This document shows, piece by piece, positions 26,398 to 35,204 of a stretch of DNA of 64,000 nt (position 1 is its first letter; each line of letters begins with the position of its first letter). Source of the stretch: Sulfuricurvum sp. (GTDB lineage: Bacteria; Campylobacterota; Campylobacteria; Campylobacterales; Sulfurimonadaceae); contig NZ_JAUYFF010000016.1 of NCBI RefSeq assembly GCF_030691015.1, positions 1 to 64,000 on the forward strand, written 5' to 3'. The notes under the pieces were generated by a model. It ran no database searches, was not told the DNA's origin, and saw only the letters and a program-made list of their open reading frames with translations. The position numbers and the translations under genes are program-made.

Positions 26398-28302
26398 TTA
26401 CGCTTCCGATAACATCGTATCCATGAGAACAAATAATTCGTGCGATGCTTTTTCCATTTCTTGAAAGTTTTCAATAATTTTATCTGCATGATCGATACAT
26501 TTATCTTGATTTGCGTGAACAAATTTTAGATTTTCATTTGCTTTTTCGTGGACTGTTTCATGCGGAGTTTTTAGTTGCGGATAACTGCGGGTATTTCCAA
26601 ATCGGCGTTTCCCTTCGTTGTCATACCATTGTCCCATATGGCAGTGATGGGTATCCATTGTTTCGAGTTGTTGTTCGCAGGTCATAATACTGTTGTAGGC
26701 ACGAGATTTGTAGAGAATATGTTCGATTTTTGCCAATACGACGAAGACGTTGTTCTCCATTTTATAGGAAGAATCAACGATGCGCGATGAACTCTCGTTG
26801 AGTTTAATCAGGGTGTGTTCGAAGTCATTTATTTTCTCACTGGAACTCTCTACAACATTGTTCATCTCTTCGGCACTGGTTTGAATTTCACTCATATCTT
26901 GTTGCAAGGAGTTGATAGATACGGAGATTTCTCCGGTTGCTTTGTGGGTTCTTTCGGCGAGTTTGCGCACTTCATCGGCAACCACCGCAAAACCGCGTCC
27001 GTGTTCTCCCGCGCGCGCTGCCTCGATAGCGGCATTAAGGGCTAAGAGATTGGTTTGATCGGCGATATCGGTGATAAATTCGATAATAGAGGTAATTTCG
27101 GCAGCACGGGTAGAAATATGAGAAATTGCATCGTTATTGTTAGTGACTTTTTCAGTTAACATTCCGAGTTCAGTAATGATTTCACCGATAGTCTGACGGC
27201 TGTTGTCGGCCAAGGTAGCGGCATCTTTGGTTGCCGAAGTGACTTGTTTGAGATTTTGAATATTGTTGTGTAAATCATGTTGAATAACGCCGAGGCTCTC
27301 GGTCACCTGTATATTGAGGTGACTGAGTTGCGCATTCATGGAGTCGCGTCGTTTTTTTAACTCCTGGTCTTTCATAACATCGATACTTTCTCGCACTCGT
27401 CCTATTGCATCCACAAAAGCTCCATGCATCCCTGCATCCGTGATCGGTTGAGAAAAATTGCCATGAGTAGCATTGGTGATGGAGGTATTGATTTGGGAGA
27501 TAAAGTTTTCAATTTGCTCAAGAAGCTGCTGCAGGGCATCGGCCATGACCCCTAGCTCTGTTCCGGGACTGGCATCGATATGGGTATCGGAAAAATTACC
27601 TTCGGCAACTTTTTTGATAACACGGGTAAAACTCTCTAATGCTTTGATAATTGAAGATTGGATAAGGGAAGCAAATGCGAAAATAATGATGGCTACGGTA
27701 ATACCGCAAATGAGAACAAAGAGTTTATAGAAAGTGATTTCCGTATGCAGATCGGTAGAGGCACTCTCTAATGCCGTTTGTTTGATTTTAACAACCTGTT
27801 GGAAATCATCACGTGAGGCATCGGCATAAGGGGTTAATTCTTCTTTATATTTTGCGTAAATTTCAATACTGTTCGAAGTGATGGTGTCGGGATTCAGTGA
27901 TTTCATCATCACATAAGAGTTGTCCAAAAATTGGGTAGTACTCTTTTTGGCATGTTCAATTAATGTTTTAGATTCTTGATCGGTTGAGGTCTCTTCGAGT
28001 TTGGAAAAAGCGGCATTAATTTTTTCGATACGCTCACTGAGTTTTGCCATATTTTTATCATAGCTTCCCCCTAGCATGATATCTCGGCTGGTACGACTTA
28101 CATAGTTGAGATCTTTTTCGATTTCCAGAGCGAGTAAAGCCCCCTGTGTCGAATTTTTTTGGAGCGTTTCGTATTGAGACTCAATACTGCTGAGGGCAAA
28201 GAAAACGAAAACCGAGGCACCGACGACAGAAAATGTAGCTGCGATGACAAGATAACGCATCCGTTGTCGGATACTCAGGCGGTGAAGCAGGGTGTTAAAC
28301 AT
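26398..28302 (-). CDS. Methyl-accepting chemotaxis protein with C-terminal CZB zinc-binding domain
   Basis: A 634-residue receptor. TM1 is near 15-38, a periplasmic helical sensor spans to about 185 and TM2 lies near 190-212. A HAMP region follows, then a second HAMP-like stretch and the signalling hairpin [19 protein letters not shown]. The last 110 residues are a CZB domain with putative zinc ligands in [19 protein letters not shown] and TPHETVH. CZB domains bind zinc and have been linked to sensing of oxidants such as HOCl. The ATG at 28302 is chosen: AAGG is seven bases upstream, and the 57 codons before it resemble no receptor N-terminus. Confidence 0.9.
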   Translation of the reverse strand: MFNTLLHRLSIRQRMRYLVIAATFSVVGASVFVFFALSSIESQYETLQKNSTQGALLALEIEKDLNYVSRTSRDIMLGGSYDKNMAKLSERIEKINAAFSKLEETSTDQESKTLIEHAKKSTTQFLDNSYVMMKSLNPDTITSNSIEIYAKYKEELTPYADASRDDFQQVVKIKQTALESASTDLHTEITFYKLFVLICGITVAIIIFAFASLIQSSIIKALESFTRVIKKVAEGNFSDTHIDASPGTELGVMADALQQLLEQIENFISQINTSITNATHGNFSQPITDAGMHGAFVDAIGRVRESIDVMKDQELKKRRDSMNAQLSHLNIQVTESLGVIQHDLHNNIQNLKQVTSATKDAATLADNSRQTIGEIITELGMLTEKVTNNNDAISHISTRAAEITSIIEFITDIADQTNLLALNAAIEAARAGEHGRGFAVVADEVRKLAERTHKATGEISVSINSLQQDMSEIQTSAEEMNNVVESSSEKINDFEHTLIKLNESSSRIVDSSYKMENNVFVVLAKIEHILYKSRAYNSIMTCEQQLETMDTHHCHMGQWYDNEGKRRFGNTRSYPQLKTPHETVHEKANENLKFVHANQDKCIDHADKIIENFQEMEKASHELFVLMDTMLSEA

Positions 28303-28340
28303 TGAAAAACCTTTATAAAAATTGATGAACATGTATTTGA

Positions 28341-28368
28341 ATAATACGCGAATGTGACAAGATTGTAA
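28341..28368 (-). promoter_or_regulatory. Possible sigma-70 promoter of the CZB chemoreceptor gene
   Basis: On the minus strand TTACAA (28368-28363) and TATTAT (28346-28341) are separated by 16 bases, 38 bases before the ATG at 28302. The region is AT-rich, so chance matches are likely. Confidence 0.38.
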
Positions 28369-28492
28369 TATTATAATATGATTTGTAGATTCTGCGTAAT
28401 AATCTTGAGTTAAACGGTAGGGTTCGCATTTAGCAAAAGGGTAGATGGAAATAGGATAAAATACTTTAAACAATGGAAATAAGGGTAGAACG

Positions 28493-29911
28493 GTGTTAGA
28501 GAAACAGATAAACTCGGTACATTTGGATGGCGAAAAGACGGTACTTAAACGTCAAGAACTAAGTGCATATTTTCATCAGAGCTTTGATTTATTTGAATCA
28601 CTTTTTGAGCTTCTAAAGTCGGACGAGGTCTTTTACCGACAATCTGAGCCGACGCGTCATCCGATGATCTTCTATTTCGGTCATACGGCTATTTTTTACA
28701 TTAATAAGCTTGTTGCTTCCGGTGCGTTAAAAGAGCGAATTAATCCCCATTTTGAAGAGTTGTTCGCTGTCGGAGTCGATGAGATGACGTGGGATGCGCA
28801 GAGTGATACTTTGAGATGGCCGAGCGTTGATGAGGTTCGCCAATACCGTGATAAAGTTCGTCACCTTGTGGATGAGCTGATTATGTCGATGCCGATGAAG
28901 CTTCCCATCACCAAAGAAGATCCGTTTTGGGCAATTTGGATGGGAATCGAGCATGAACGGATACATATTGAGACCTCCAGTGTTCTCCACCGTCAGATGC
29001 CGATAGAATTTGTCCGCGCGCACAAGGATTTTCCGGCTTGTCCTATTCAAGGGGACGCTCCTGAAAACAGTATGGTCGATTTTAATGCCGCTGAGATCAA
29101 GCTTGGTAAAGGAGATTCGGATAAAGGGCTATACGGTTGGGACAATGAATACGGAAGTGCCACCTATTTCGTAGAGCCGTTTCAAGCGTCCAAATATTTG
29201 GTGAGTAACGGCGAATTTATGGATTTTGTTGCCGCAAACGGGTATGGAGTTAGCAGGTGGTGGGATGAAGAGGGGTTAAAATTTCTCAAAATTCGAAAGG
29301 CTACCTGTCCGCCATTTTGGGTTCAACAAGAAGATGGAACGTATAAATATCGCTCTTTAACGCATGAGATTGATATGCCTTATAACTGGCCGGTAGAGGT
29401 GAACGCTCTCGAAGCGGAAGCATTTTGTCGCTGGAAGAGTGCTCAAGAGGGGGCGACTTATCGGCTCTCTAGTGAAGCGGAATGGGCAGTGATGGCACAA
29501 GAGGGCGGTATGAGTGAGGAGATATTTGACGATTCTCGCGCCAATATTAATCTCGCCCACTATGCCTCATCGGTCCCCGTCGATACCTTCGCCCATGGAG
29601 AATTGTACGATGTGGCAGGAAACGTATGGCAATGGACACAAACCCAAATGGATGCGTATGAGGGATTTGTGACCCATCCGTGGTATGCCGATTTTTCAGA
29701 GCCGACGTTTGACGGTAAGCATAACCTTATTAAAGGGGGATCGTGGATTTCGACCGGTAATGAGATCCTCTACCCCTCACGCTATGCGTTCCGTCGCCAT
29801 TTTATTCAGCATGCCGGATTTCGGTACGTCATCGGCGAGGGTGAAAACGAAACACTCAAATATGAGCGTATCGAGCAGATGTTTGCGAAATGGAAAAAAC
29901 GGTATGGATGA
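28493..29911 (+). CDS. ovoA: 5-histidylcysteine sulfoxide synthase, OvoA N-terminal type, without methyltransferase domain
   Basis: A 472-residue non-haem iron enzyme with a DinB-like helical domain followed by an FGE-sulfatase-like C-type lectin domain. The iron ligands are visible: H64 in [13 protein letters not shown] and the HX3HXE motif in [13 protein letters not shown] (H154, H158, E160). The [11 protein letters not shown] and [11 protein letters not shown] segments are those I associate with OvoA rather than EgtB. OvoA joins cysteine to histidine at C5 with oxygen, the first step to ovothiol. Known OvoA proteins continue into a SAM methyltransferase of about 250 residues; here the protein stops right after the lectin domain. 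GTG start with AAGGG upstream. It overlaps the next gene by eight bases. Confidence 0.85.
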   Translation: MLEKQINSVHLDGEKTVLKRQELSAYFHQSFDLFESLFELLKSDEVFYRQSEPTRHPMIFYFGHTAIFYINKLVASGALKERINPHFEELFAVGVDEMTWDAQSDTLRWPSVDEVRQYRDKVRHLVDELIMSMPMKLPITKEDPFWAIWMGIEHERIHIETSSVLHRQMPIEFVRAHKDFPACPIQGDAPENSMVDFNAAEIKLGKGDSDKGLYGWDNEYGSATYFVEPFQASKYLVSNGEFMDFVAANGYGVSRWWDEEGLKFLKIRKATCPPFWVQQEDGTYKYRSLTHEIDMPYNWPVEVNALEAEAFCRWKSAQEGATYRLSSEAEWAVMAQEGGMSEEIFDDSRANINLAHYASSVPVDTFAHGELYDVAGNVWQWTQTQMDAYEGFVTHPWYADFSEPTFDGKHNLIKGGSWISTGNEILYPSRYAFRRHFIQHAGFRYVIGEGENETLKYERIEQMFAKWKKRYG

Positions 29912-31067
29912 GTTCCGGTTTATTGACCGCAGTGCGACGAATGCCGAAAAATATATGCTTCGGCAAAAACTGTTTCATACCGAAGCGGTTATCCCCATGT
30001 GGGTAGCTGATATGGATATTATGACTCCCGAATGTGTGATTCATGCCGTGCAGGAACGGTTGCTTCATCCGATCCTCGGGTATGAAATCATGCCCGATAG
30101 CGCTTACGCCGCACAGATTGAGTGGGTGAGAGAGCATCATAGTTTTGAGATAAAAGGTGAATGGCTCAGCTACTCACCCTCGGTGGTGGCGTCGATCGGG
30201 TGTGCGATTCGAGCGCTGAGTGAGGCGGGGGATGAAGTGATCGTAATGGACCCCGTCTATCCCCCTTTTTATTCTATGGTGCGCGATAACAATCGTCAGC
30301 TTATCCTTCATCCGCTGAAACAAGATAATGAGGGGATATATCGCTTCGATATCGAGCGCCTACGTGCTCAAATCACACCGAAAACTAAACTGTTATTACT
30401 CTGCTCGCCTCATAACCCTATCGGACGCGTGTGGAGCCGTGATGAGCTTTTAGCGCTGGGGGAATTGTGTCTAAAGCACGGGATCCGTATTATCAGTGAT
30501 GAAATTCATTCCGATATCGTCTTTACACCGCACACGCATATTCCGATTACGTCACTCTCTGATGAGCTTTTACATAATACGATCACTCTAATAGGACCAG
30601 GGAAAACGTTTAATATGGCGGGATTCTCGATTTCTACCGTTTGTATCGCTTCAGATGAACTGCGCACTTTTTATGACAAAGAGGCTCATTGTGTCCACTT
30701 TGGTGATGGTGCGGCACTCTCTCATGTAGCGTTTGAAGCAGCCTATACGTACGGTGAGAAGTGGCATAGGCGGTTACTGCAACATTTGGAACGTAACGTT
30801 CAAAGGATCGAAGAGTGGATCACAGACCATCCTCAGCTTAAATTTCATCCCCCCGAGGCAACTTATTTGGCATGGCTTGATTGTCGAGAACTGGGTTTAG
30901 GAGATCGGGAATTGAGAGAGTTTTTTAGTAGTAAAGCCGGATTGGGACTGAGCCCAGGACTTAGTTTCGGTAAAGAGGGATCAGGTTTTATGCGGCTTAA
31001 TTTTGCCGTCCCTACCGAGGTCTTGGAAGATGCCCTAAGCCGTTTAAGCGGAGCGTTACATGGATAA
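29904..31067 (+). CDS. PatB/MalY-type PLP C-S lyase, probable OvoB-like sulfoxide lyase
   Basis: A 387-residue fold-I PLP enzyme of the cystathionine beta-lyase (PatB/MalY) group. It has VIPMWVADMDIMTPE at 29-43, DPVYPPFY, SPHNPIGRVW (168-177), SDEIHSD (198-204) and the PLP lysine K234 in GPGKTFNMAGF. Such lyases split C-S bonds beta to an amino group. Because the gene is translationally coupled to the ovoA-type gene (eight-base overlap), I infer it cleaves 5-histidylcysteine sulfoxide to 5-thiohistidine, the OvoB step. General cystathionine beta-lyase activity for methionine synthesis is the alternative. The ATG at 29904 begins exactly at the family N-terminus; the frame open upstream lies inside ovoA. 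Confidence 0.8.
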   Translation: MDEFRFIDRSATNAEKYMLRQKLFHTEAVIPMWVADMDIMTPECVIHAVQERLLHPILGYEIMPDSAYAAQIEWVREHHSFEIKGEWLSYSPSVVASIGCAIRALSEAGDEVIVMDPVYPPFYSMVRDNNRQLILHPLKQDNEGIYRFDIERLRAQITPKTKLLLLCSPHNPIGRVWSRDELLALGELCLKHGIRIISDEIHSDIVFTPHTHIPITSLSDELLHNTITLIGPGKTFNMAGFSISTVCIASDELRTFYDKEAHCVHFGDGAALSHVAFEAAYTYGEKWHRRLLQHLERNVQRIEEWITDHPQLKFHPPEATYLAWLDCRELGLGDRELREFFSSKAGLGLSPGLSFGKEGSGFMRLNFAVPTEVLEDALSRLSGALHG

Positions 31068-31473
31068 AAAAATAATCTCTTTTATTCAAAACCACCATCT
31101 TCTCTCTCTTGCAACAATGGGGGAGCGGCTATGGTGCTGTTCGATGTTTTACGCGTATGATGCAGAAACTATATCGTTTATCGTTGCTTCCGATGAGACG
31201 ACAGAACATATGAATAATGTTTCAGGATGTTCATCCGTAGCGGGTACGGTAGCATTTGAGACCAAAACGGTCGGGAAAATTCAGGGGATACAGTTTAGCG
31301 GAGTGATGGCACAAGCGGAAACAAAAGGATATGACCTTTATTTCAAGGCGTTTCCCTATGCACGGATTATGAACCCGACGTTGTGGGAAATACGGCTCGA
31401 TGAGGTCAAAATGACCGATAACACCTTGGGATTTGGGAAAAAGGTTATTTGGAAACGCTCTTTTTCGGAGTGA
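31060..31473 (+). CDS. YhbP-like pyridoxamine-phosphate-oxidase-fold protein
   Basis: A 137-residue split-barrel protein of the FMN-binding PNPOx-like superfamily, closest in pattern to the UPF0306/YhbP group: LLSLATMGERLWCCSMFYAYD, then ISFIVASDETTEHMNN and IQGIQFSGVMAQAE. Such proteins bind flavin, haem or F420 in various cases; function of YhbP is not established. The start overlaps the PLP lyase stop by eight bases, so it is the third coupled gene of the ovoA operon. A redox or sulfoxide-handling role there is only inferred. Its last 29 bases overlap a convergent Cys-rich gene. Confidence 0.75.
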   Translation: MDKKIISFIQNHHLLSLATMGERLWCCSMFYAYDAETISFIVASDETTEHMNNVSGCSSVAGTVAFETKTVGKIQGIQFSGVMAQAETKGYDLYFKAFPYARIMNPTLWEIRLDEVKMTDNTLGFGKKVIWKRSFSE

Positions 31474-31621
31474 AGTAAGAACAAGGTGCCCCGCTGGAAC
31501 TCTGAACGACCATTGATGGGATCATTTTTGCTTTAAACCCGTACGCTTTACACCCGTGAGGCTGATGGGCTTCCCATGTGACAAAATAATAGGTGCATTT
31601 ATGACAATTTATTTTTTCCAT
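31445..31621 (-). CDS. Small Cys-rich protein, possible zinc-binding
   Basis: A 58-residue protein beginning MEKINCHKCTYYFVTWEAHQ. Cysteines C6, C9, C24 and C47 (CxxC, then GCKAYGFK, then GAPCSYF) could bind one zinc ion. I recall similar short proteins in Campylobacterota and other proteobacteria carrying the name uracil-DNA glycosylase, but none of the glycosylase motifs is present, so that name should not be used. The ATG at 31621 starts right before the Cys motif; the open frame upstream is not conserved-looking. It lies convergent to the YhbP-like gene and divergent from dut. Confidence 0.68.
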   Translation of the reverse strand: MEKINCHKCTYYFVTWEAHQPHGCKAYGFKAKMIPSMVVQSSSGAPCSYFTPKKSVSK

Positions 31622-31637
31622 TAGCGGAATATTACCG

Positions 31638-31643
31638 TATAAT
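31638..31643 (+). promoter_or_regulatory. -10 element before dut
   Basis: TATAAT at 31638-31643 predicts transcription from about 31650. AAAAGGA at about 31655-31661 is the ribosome binding site and fixes the ATG at 31667 rather than the TTG at 31652. Confidence 0.5.
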
Positions 31644-31666
31644 TTCACAGATTGAAAAGGATAGAT

Positions 31667-32353
31667 ATGAATAAATTGCTCTGTATGGTAGAACTCCAAC
31701 AAAAATTGAATGATGCAACTAACGGGTTAGGTTGGGAAAAAGGGGTAACGAAAGAGGGAAAAGCGATCAATTGGCGTCGTTGTATTACTATGGAATCGGC
31801 TGAGATGATCGATTCGTTCGGATGGAAACATTGGAAAAGTATTGCACAGCCGACCGATTATGCCAATCTTCAAATCGAGATTGTCGATGTATGGCATTTT
31901 GTGATGAGTTTGCTTCTAGAGTTTACCCATAACAATGGAGCGGAAAGTATTGGAGAGTTGGCGGAACGGATGTCCAAGACTCCGGAATATCAACGATTAA
32001 ATACGGCGATATCTCTTGAATTCGGCAGTGACCCGCTTTTAATGACTAAAATAGAAAATGTTATGCGTCTTTCCCTTATCCCTGTCTCTGCGGAGATGGT
32101 CGGTGCCTTGATCGAGGAGTTTTTTGAACTGGCCTATTTGGGAGCGTTAAATACGACAGAGCTTTACCGTTTGTATGTCGGTAAAAATATCCTCAATCAG
32201 TTTCGCCAAGATCACGGCTACAAAGAGGGAAGCTATATCAAGCTTTGGAACGGTTTAGAAGATAACGTGGTAATGAAACGCGCTTGGGAAACCAATCCCG
32301 ATATGACCCCTGAAGAGTTGTACGACGCACTTAAAGCCGCTTATCCGGCATAA
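31667..32353 (+). CDS. dut: Dimeric dUTP diphosphatase (all-alpha NTP pyrophosphatase)
   Basis: A 228-residue all-helical dUTPase of the MazG-related dimeric class found in Campylobacter. It hydrolyses dUTP (and dUDP) to dUMP, keeping uracil out of DNA. The metal-binding pattern is visible as ITMESAEMIDSFGWKHWK (ExxE-type helix) and IEIVDVWHFVMS (ExxD helix), with a late helix carrying KNILNQFRQDHGYKEG. It is unrelated to the trimeric beta-fold Dut. Its stop lies two bases from the convergent htrB stop. Confidence 0.88.
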   Translation: MNKLLCMVELQQKLNDATNGLGWEKGVTKEGKAINWRRCITMESAEMIDSFGWKHWKSIAQPTDYANLQIEIVDVWHFVMSLLLEFTHNNGAESIGELAERMSKTPEYQRLNTAISLEFGSDPLLMTKIENVMRLSLIPVSAEMVGALIEEFFELAYLGALNTTELYRLYVGKNILNQFRQDHGYKEGSYIKLWNGLEDNVVMKRAWETNPDMTPEELYDALKAAYPA

Positions 32354-32355
32354 AG

Positions 32356-33237
32356 TTAGGCCGAATATATCTCTTTGTATTCGCCTTTCCACCGTTTGTG
32401 GCACCAGAACCAGAGTTTCGGATGCGCTCGAATGAGACGCTCCAGTGCATCGATCTGTTCTCCCGTAGCTGCTACAATCGCCTCTTCGTTTACCCCCTCC
32501 ACATCAATAGGATCTTCAAAGGCAACGGTGTAGTTTTTTTCATCTTCGCTTGTAATGTAGACACCCACAATCGGAGTATTAAATTTACTCGAAAGATGGG
32601 CTGCCGTGGAGGAGTGATAGGCAGGATAACCGAAAAAGTCGGCGGATACCCCATATTGTGGATTGCTCCCCTGATCGATCATCAATAAAACCGAGCCGTT
32701 GTTTTTGAGGGTTTTTGCCATATGTTTAAGGGCACCTTTTTTTTCGGCTAGTGCCATTTTATGACGTGAGCGAGCCTCTAATAAATACGAATCGAATTCA
32801 CTTCGACTAAACCCTTTATAGATAGAGGAGAGCGGGGTGATAAGAGAAGAGAGAGCCGCACCTCCCAATTCCCAATTTCCGAAATGGGCGGAGACAAAAA
32901 TAATTCCGCTCCCCTGCGCCAAAATAGCATCCACTTTTTCACGATTTTTAAACGTTACCACTTTGGCTATATCCTCGGCCGAATTTCGTCTGTTTTCCAT
33001 TGTCTGGAGCAGATTGAGGGCTAGATTGCGATAGCAATAGCTTTCAATTTCTCTCTTTTCATCGTGAGAGAGTTCATTTTTAAACGCAAAAGAGAGATTT
33101 TGCTGAATGATACGGTTGCGTTGTGACGCGATTTTATGCGCCAATGCAGCGAGTGACGTAAAGAGCCCTTTTCGCCAAGGGTAAGGGAGTGACATTAAAA
33201 AAGCGTCCAGAATTAAAAAGAGGCGAAATAAAATCAT
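32356..33237 (-). CDS. htrB: Lipid A acyltransferase, LpxL/HtrB family
   Basis: A 293-residue membrane-bound acyltransferase that adds a secondary acyl chain to lipid A precursors. An N-terminal hydrophobic anchor (FRLFLILDAFLMSLPY) is followed by the catalytic HX4E motif in FVSAHFGNWELGG, the KGFSRSEFDSYLLEAR region and MIDQGSNPQYG. The gene overlaps waaC by four bases (ATGA-type junction). The waaC-htrB pair also occurs in C. jejuni as part of the lipooligosaccharide locus. Confidence 0.9.
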   Translation of the reverse strand: MILFRLFLILDAFLMSLPYPWRKGLFTSLAALAHKIASQRNRIIQQNLSFAFKNELSHDEKREIESYCYRNLALNLLQTMENRRNSAEDIAKVVTFKNREKVDAILAQGSGIIFVSAHFGNWELGGAALSSLITPLSSIYKGFSRSEFDSYLLEARSRHKMALAEKKGALKHMAKTLKNNGSVLLMIDQGSNPQYGVSADFFGYPAYHSSTAAHLSSKFNTPIVGVYITSEDEKNYTVAFEDPIDVEGVNEEAIVAATGEQIDALERLIRAHPKLWFWCHKRWKGEYKEIYSA

Positions 33238-34235
33238 ACTAAAAGTTCCTTGGCTTTTTGAAGTATCACGGAAGGGTCAATCTCCCGAATTGAAAAATCG
33301 TTTCGGTTGATTTTCAGAATATTGACGGATGAGGGAGATTTTATCCCAAGATTGCTAACGGTTGGGAAAATCATCCGCTCGTTTGTGGGGCCGAAAAGGG
33401 TGATGGAAGGGCGGTTCATTGCCCACCCCATATGGGTAGGTCCCGTATCGTTACCGATGATGAGATCGCAATGGCCGATAAAACTGACCAACTCAATCAG
33501 CGACATTTTTGGAGCAACGTGCGCGTTGGAAGAGTGCTGTGCAATCCATTGTGCATCAAGACGCTCATTCTCACTTCCCCAGATCAAAAAACATGGATAG
33601 GATAGGGCGTCGCATAATGATGCAAAATGCTCTTTTGGATAGCACTTGCTCGGCCAAGACGCTCCGATAACGCAGGCAATATTTTTTAGTGGGGTGAGCT
33701 CTTGAGGTCTCTTGAGGAGAGGGAAAAGAGGCTCTTTGTTTAGAATATCGTTTTCATTATAGGGGATGTGCAGTGCTTCGGTTATGACGAGAACATTACG
33801 TTTGATAACATTCATCTCATAAGGGATTGCGGAGGTTGCATCGTAAAACCATGCGGCAATCGCCTCACGTGCACTGTGACGGTCAAAACCGTGTACTTTT
33901 CCTTTTAAAAACGAGGCGACAAGCGCCGATTTTAATAACCCTTGCGCATCGATAATCTGATCGTAGGGGGGAGTAGATTTGAGGGAGCTGATCGTCTCTC
34001 TAAGAAGTGCGAAACTTTTGTTTTTCTTGATTCGTTTGAGGGGGACGGGGATCACTTCATTGATGAGAGGATGGCTTTGTAAAATCGAGGCGAATGCTTC
34101 CTCAACATACCAGTCAATGGTTGCATTAGGGTAATATTTACGGATAATCTGCAAGACTACGGCAGTATTGACGATGTCGCCCAATGCGCTTAAGCGTACA
34201 ATAGCGATTCGGAAATTTCGAGTATTCATAAGCAT
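33234..34235 (-). CDS. waaC: Lipopolysaccharide heptosyltransferase I
   Basis: A 333-residue GT-B glycosyltransferase of family GT9. The N-terminus IAIVRLSALGDIVNTAVVLQ carries the catalytic Asp of the RLSALGDI motif. The C-terminal half has LIGNDTGPTHMGWAMNRPSITLFGPT, the ADP-heptose site. It adds the first heptose to Kdo in the inner core. ATG codons at 34235 and 34229 are both in frame; a TATAGT seven bases before 34229 would make the second one a leaderless start. htrB follows with a four-base overlap. Confidence 0.9.
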   Translation of the reverse strand: MLMNTRNFRIAIVRLSALGDIVNTAVVLQIIRKYYPNATIDWYVEEAFASILQSHPLINEVIPVPLKRIKKNKSFALLRETISSLKSTPPYDQIIDAQGLLKSALVASFLKGKVHGFDRHSAREAIAAWFYDATSAIPYEMNVIKRNVLVITEALHIPYNENDILNKEPLFPLLKRPQELTPLKNIACVIGASWPSKCYPKEHFASLCDALSYPCFLIWGSENERLDAQWIAQHSSNAHVAPKMSLIELVSFIGHCDLIIGNDTGPTHMGWAMNRPSITLFGPTNERMIFPTVSNLGIKSPSSVNILKINRNDFSIREIDPSVILQKAKELLV

Positions 34236-34236
34236 A

Positions 34237-34242
34237 ACTATA
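34237..34242 (-). promoter_or_regulatory. -10 element close to the waaC start (possible leaderless mRNA)
   Basis: Minus-strand TATAGT lies seven bases before the ATG at 34229 and overlaps the approach to the ATG at 34235, which favours the inner start if this promoter is used. No ribosome binding site is visible. Confidence 0.35.
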
Positions 34243-34254
34243 GCGCAACTAAGC

Positions 34255-34260
34255 TACAAT
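34255..34260 (+). promoter_or_regulatory. -10 element before the PDC-sensor gene
   Basis: TACAAT at 34255-34260 predicts a leader of about 29 bases that contains a strong purine-rich ribosome binding site (AAGGAGAGGAG around 34281-34291). Confidence 0.42.
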
Positions 34261-34295
34261 CCGCATCAATTACAGGTGTAAGGAGAGGAGAGATA

Positions 34296-35204
34296 ATGGT
34301 TGTTCAAGATATTCAGCAGTTTGCAGAAATCCGCCCGAAAGCACGAGCCTATTTTTGTTATTTATTCCATAAAAATCTCCCGAATCATCTCCCGTCCGTT
34401 TCGATAGAATCCCTAACCGCCCGTTTGCTAAAAATACGGGGTGATCTTAAAGGACTTGAAGCGGCGTATGTCCTTGACGCAAAAGGGGATCAAGTCACTC
34501 CGACTTATCTTAAAAGCGGAAAAAATGAGGAAGATATCGGGGTAAGCCGCTCTACACGAGCCTATTACTATCGTGCTATGCATGAGCGCAGATGTACTAT
34601 CACCGATCCCTATCCCTCTTTGCTTAACGACGAATTGACCGTTACCGCATCGGAGCCTATTTTCGACGAACACGGTGAAATCGTTTACGTAGCCTGTATC
34701 GATATGCCGTTGGCAGAAGTGTTGAAAATTGCTCATCCCATGGCGCTTGAATCGGTAGCAGGGCGTTTTTTCAGAGTAGCGTACGGGGCATTTACCGTTG
34801 TCCTCGCATTGGTCTCTTTACTCCTTTTTGTCAAAGGGATAGAGGGATTTTTGTCGTATGGAATGGGTCAGTATGATCGAATCGAGATTAAAGATATTTT
34901 TGAAGCGACCATTCTCTTGACACTCTCTTTGGCGATATTGGATTTGGTAAAAACGCTCTTCGAGGAGGAAGTGTTAGGACGTCCTAAAAGCGATCCCTCA
35001 TCGAGCATTCATAAAACTATGGTCCGTTTTTTAGGTTCGATTATCATTGCCCTCTCGATTGAAGCGTTGATGCTCGTCTTTAAGTTCGCGATGACCGAAC
35101 CGCATATGCTAGTAAATGCGATTTACATTATCGGCGGAGTGGCGATGCTCCTTGTCGGGCTTGCCGTATACATCCGTTTTACAAACCTAGGAGAACGTCA
35201 TTGA
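34296..35204 (+). CDS. PDC/Cache-sensor membrane protein of unknown function
   Basis: A 302-residue protein. Residues about 20-155 look like a single PDC/Cache sensor: LKGLEAAYVLDAKGDQVTPTYL, then STRAYYYRAMHERRCTITDPYPS and LTVTASEPIFDEHGEIVYVACID. No transmembrane segment precedes this domain. Four hydrophobic segments follow at about 165-187, 203-222, 243-264 and 274-296, and there is no kinase, GGDEF or receptor signalling output domain. I recognise no family for the membrane part. It precedes hisH with a four-base overlap, so it may share a transcript with hisHA. It could sense a small molecule inside or outside the cell; topology is unclear. Confidence 0.75.
   Translation: MVVQDIQQFAEIRPKARAYFCYLFHKNLPNHLPSVSIESLTARLLKIRGDLKGLEAAYVLDAKGDQVTPTYLKSGKNEEDIGVSRSTRAYYYRAMHERRCTITDPYPSLLNDELTVTASEPIFDEHGEIVYVACIDMPLAEVLKIAHPMALESVAGRFFRVAYGAFTVVLALVSLLLFVKGIEGFLSYGMGQYDRIEIKDIFEATILLTLSLAILDLVKTLFEEEVLGRPKSDPSSSIHKTMVRFLGSIIIALSIEALMLVFKFAMTEPHMLVNAIYIIGGVAMLLVGLAVYIRFTNLGERH

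Noticed and set aside
28303-28473. 57-codon N-terminal extension of the CZB chemoreceptor
   Set aside because: The ATG at 28302 has AAGG seven bases before it and begins the usual positively charged receptor N-terminus; the extension resembles no receptor sequence and spans the likely promoter.
29685-29903. 73-codon N-terminal extension of the PLP lyase
   Set aside because: It is an out-of-frame reading of the ovoA-type gene; the lyase family N-terminus starts at the ATG at 29904.
31445-31621. Naming the small Cys-rich protein a uracil-DNA glycosylase
   Set aside because: It has none of the glycosylase motifs seen in Ung (57023-57709) or in the family-6 enzyme (53487-53981).
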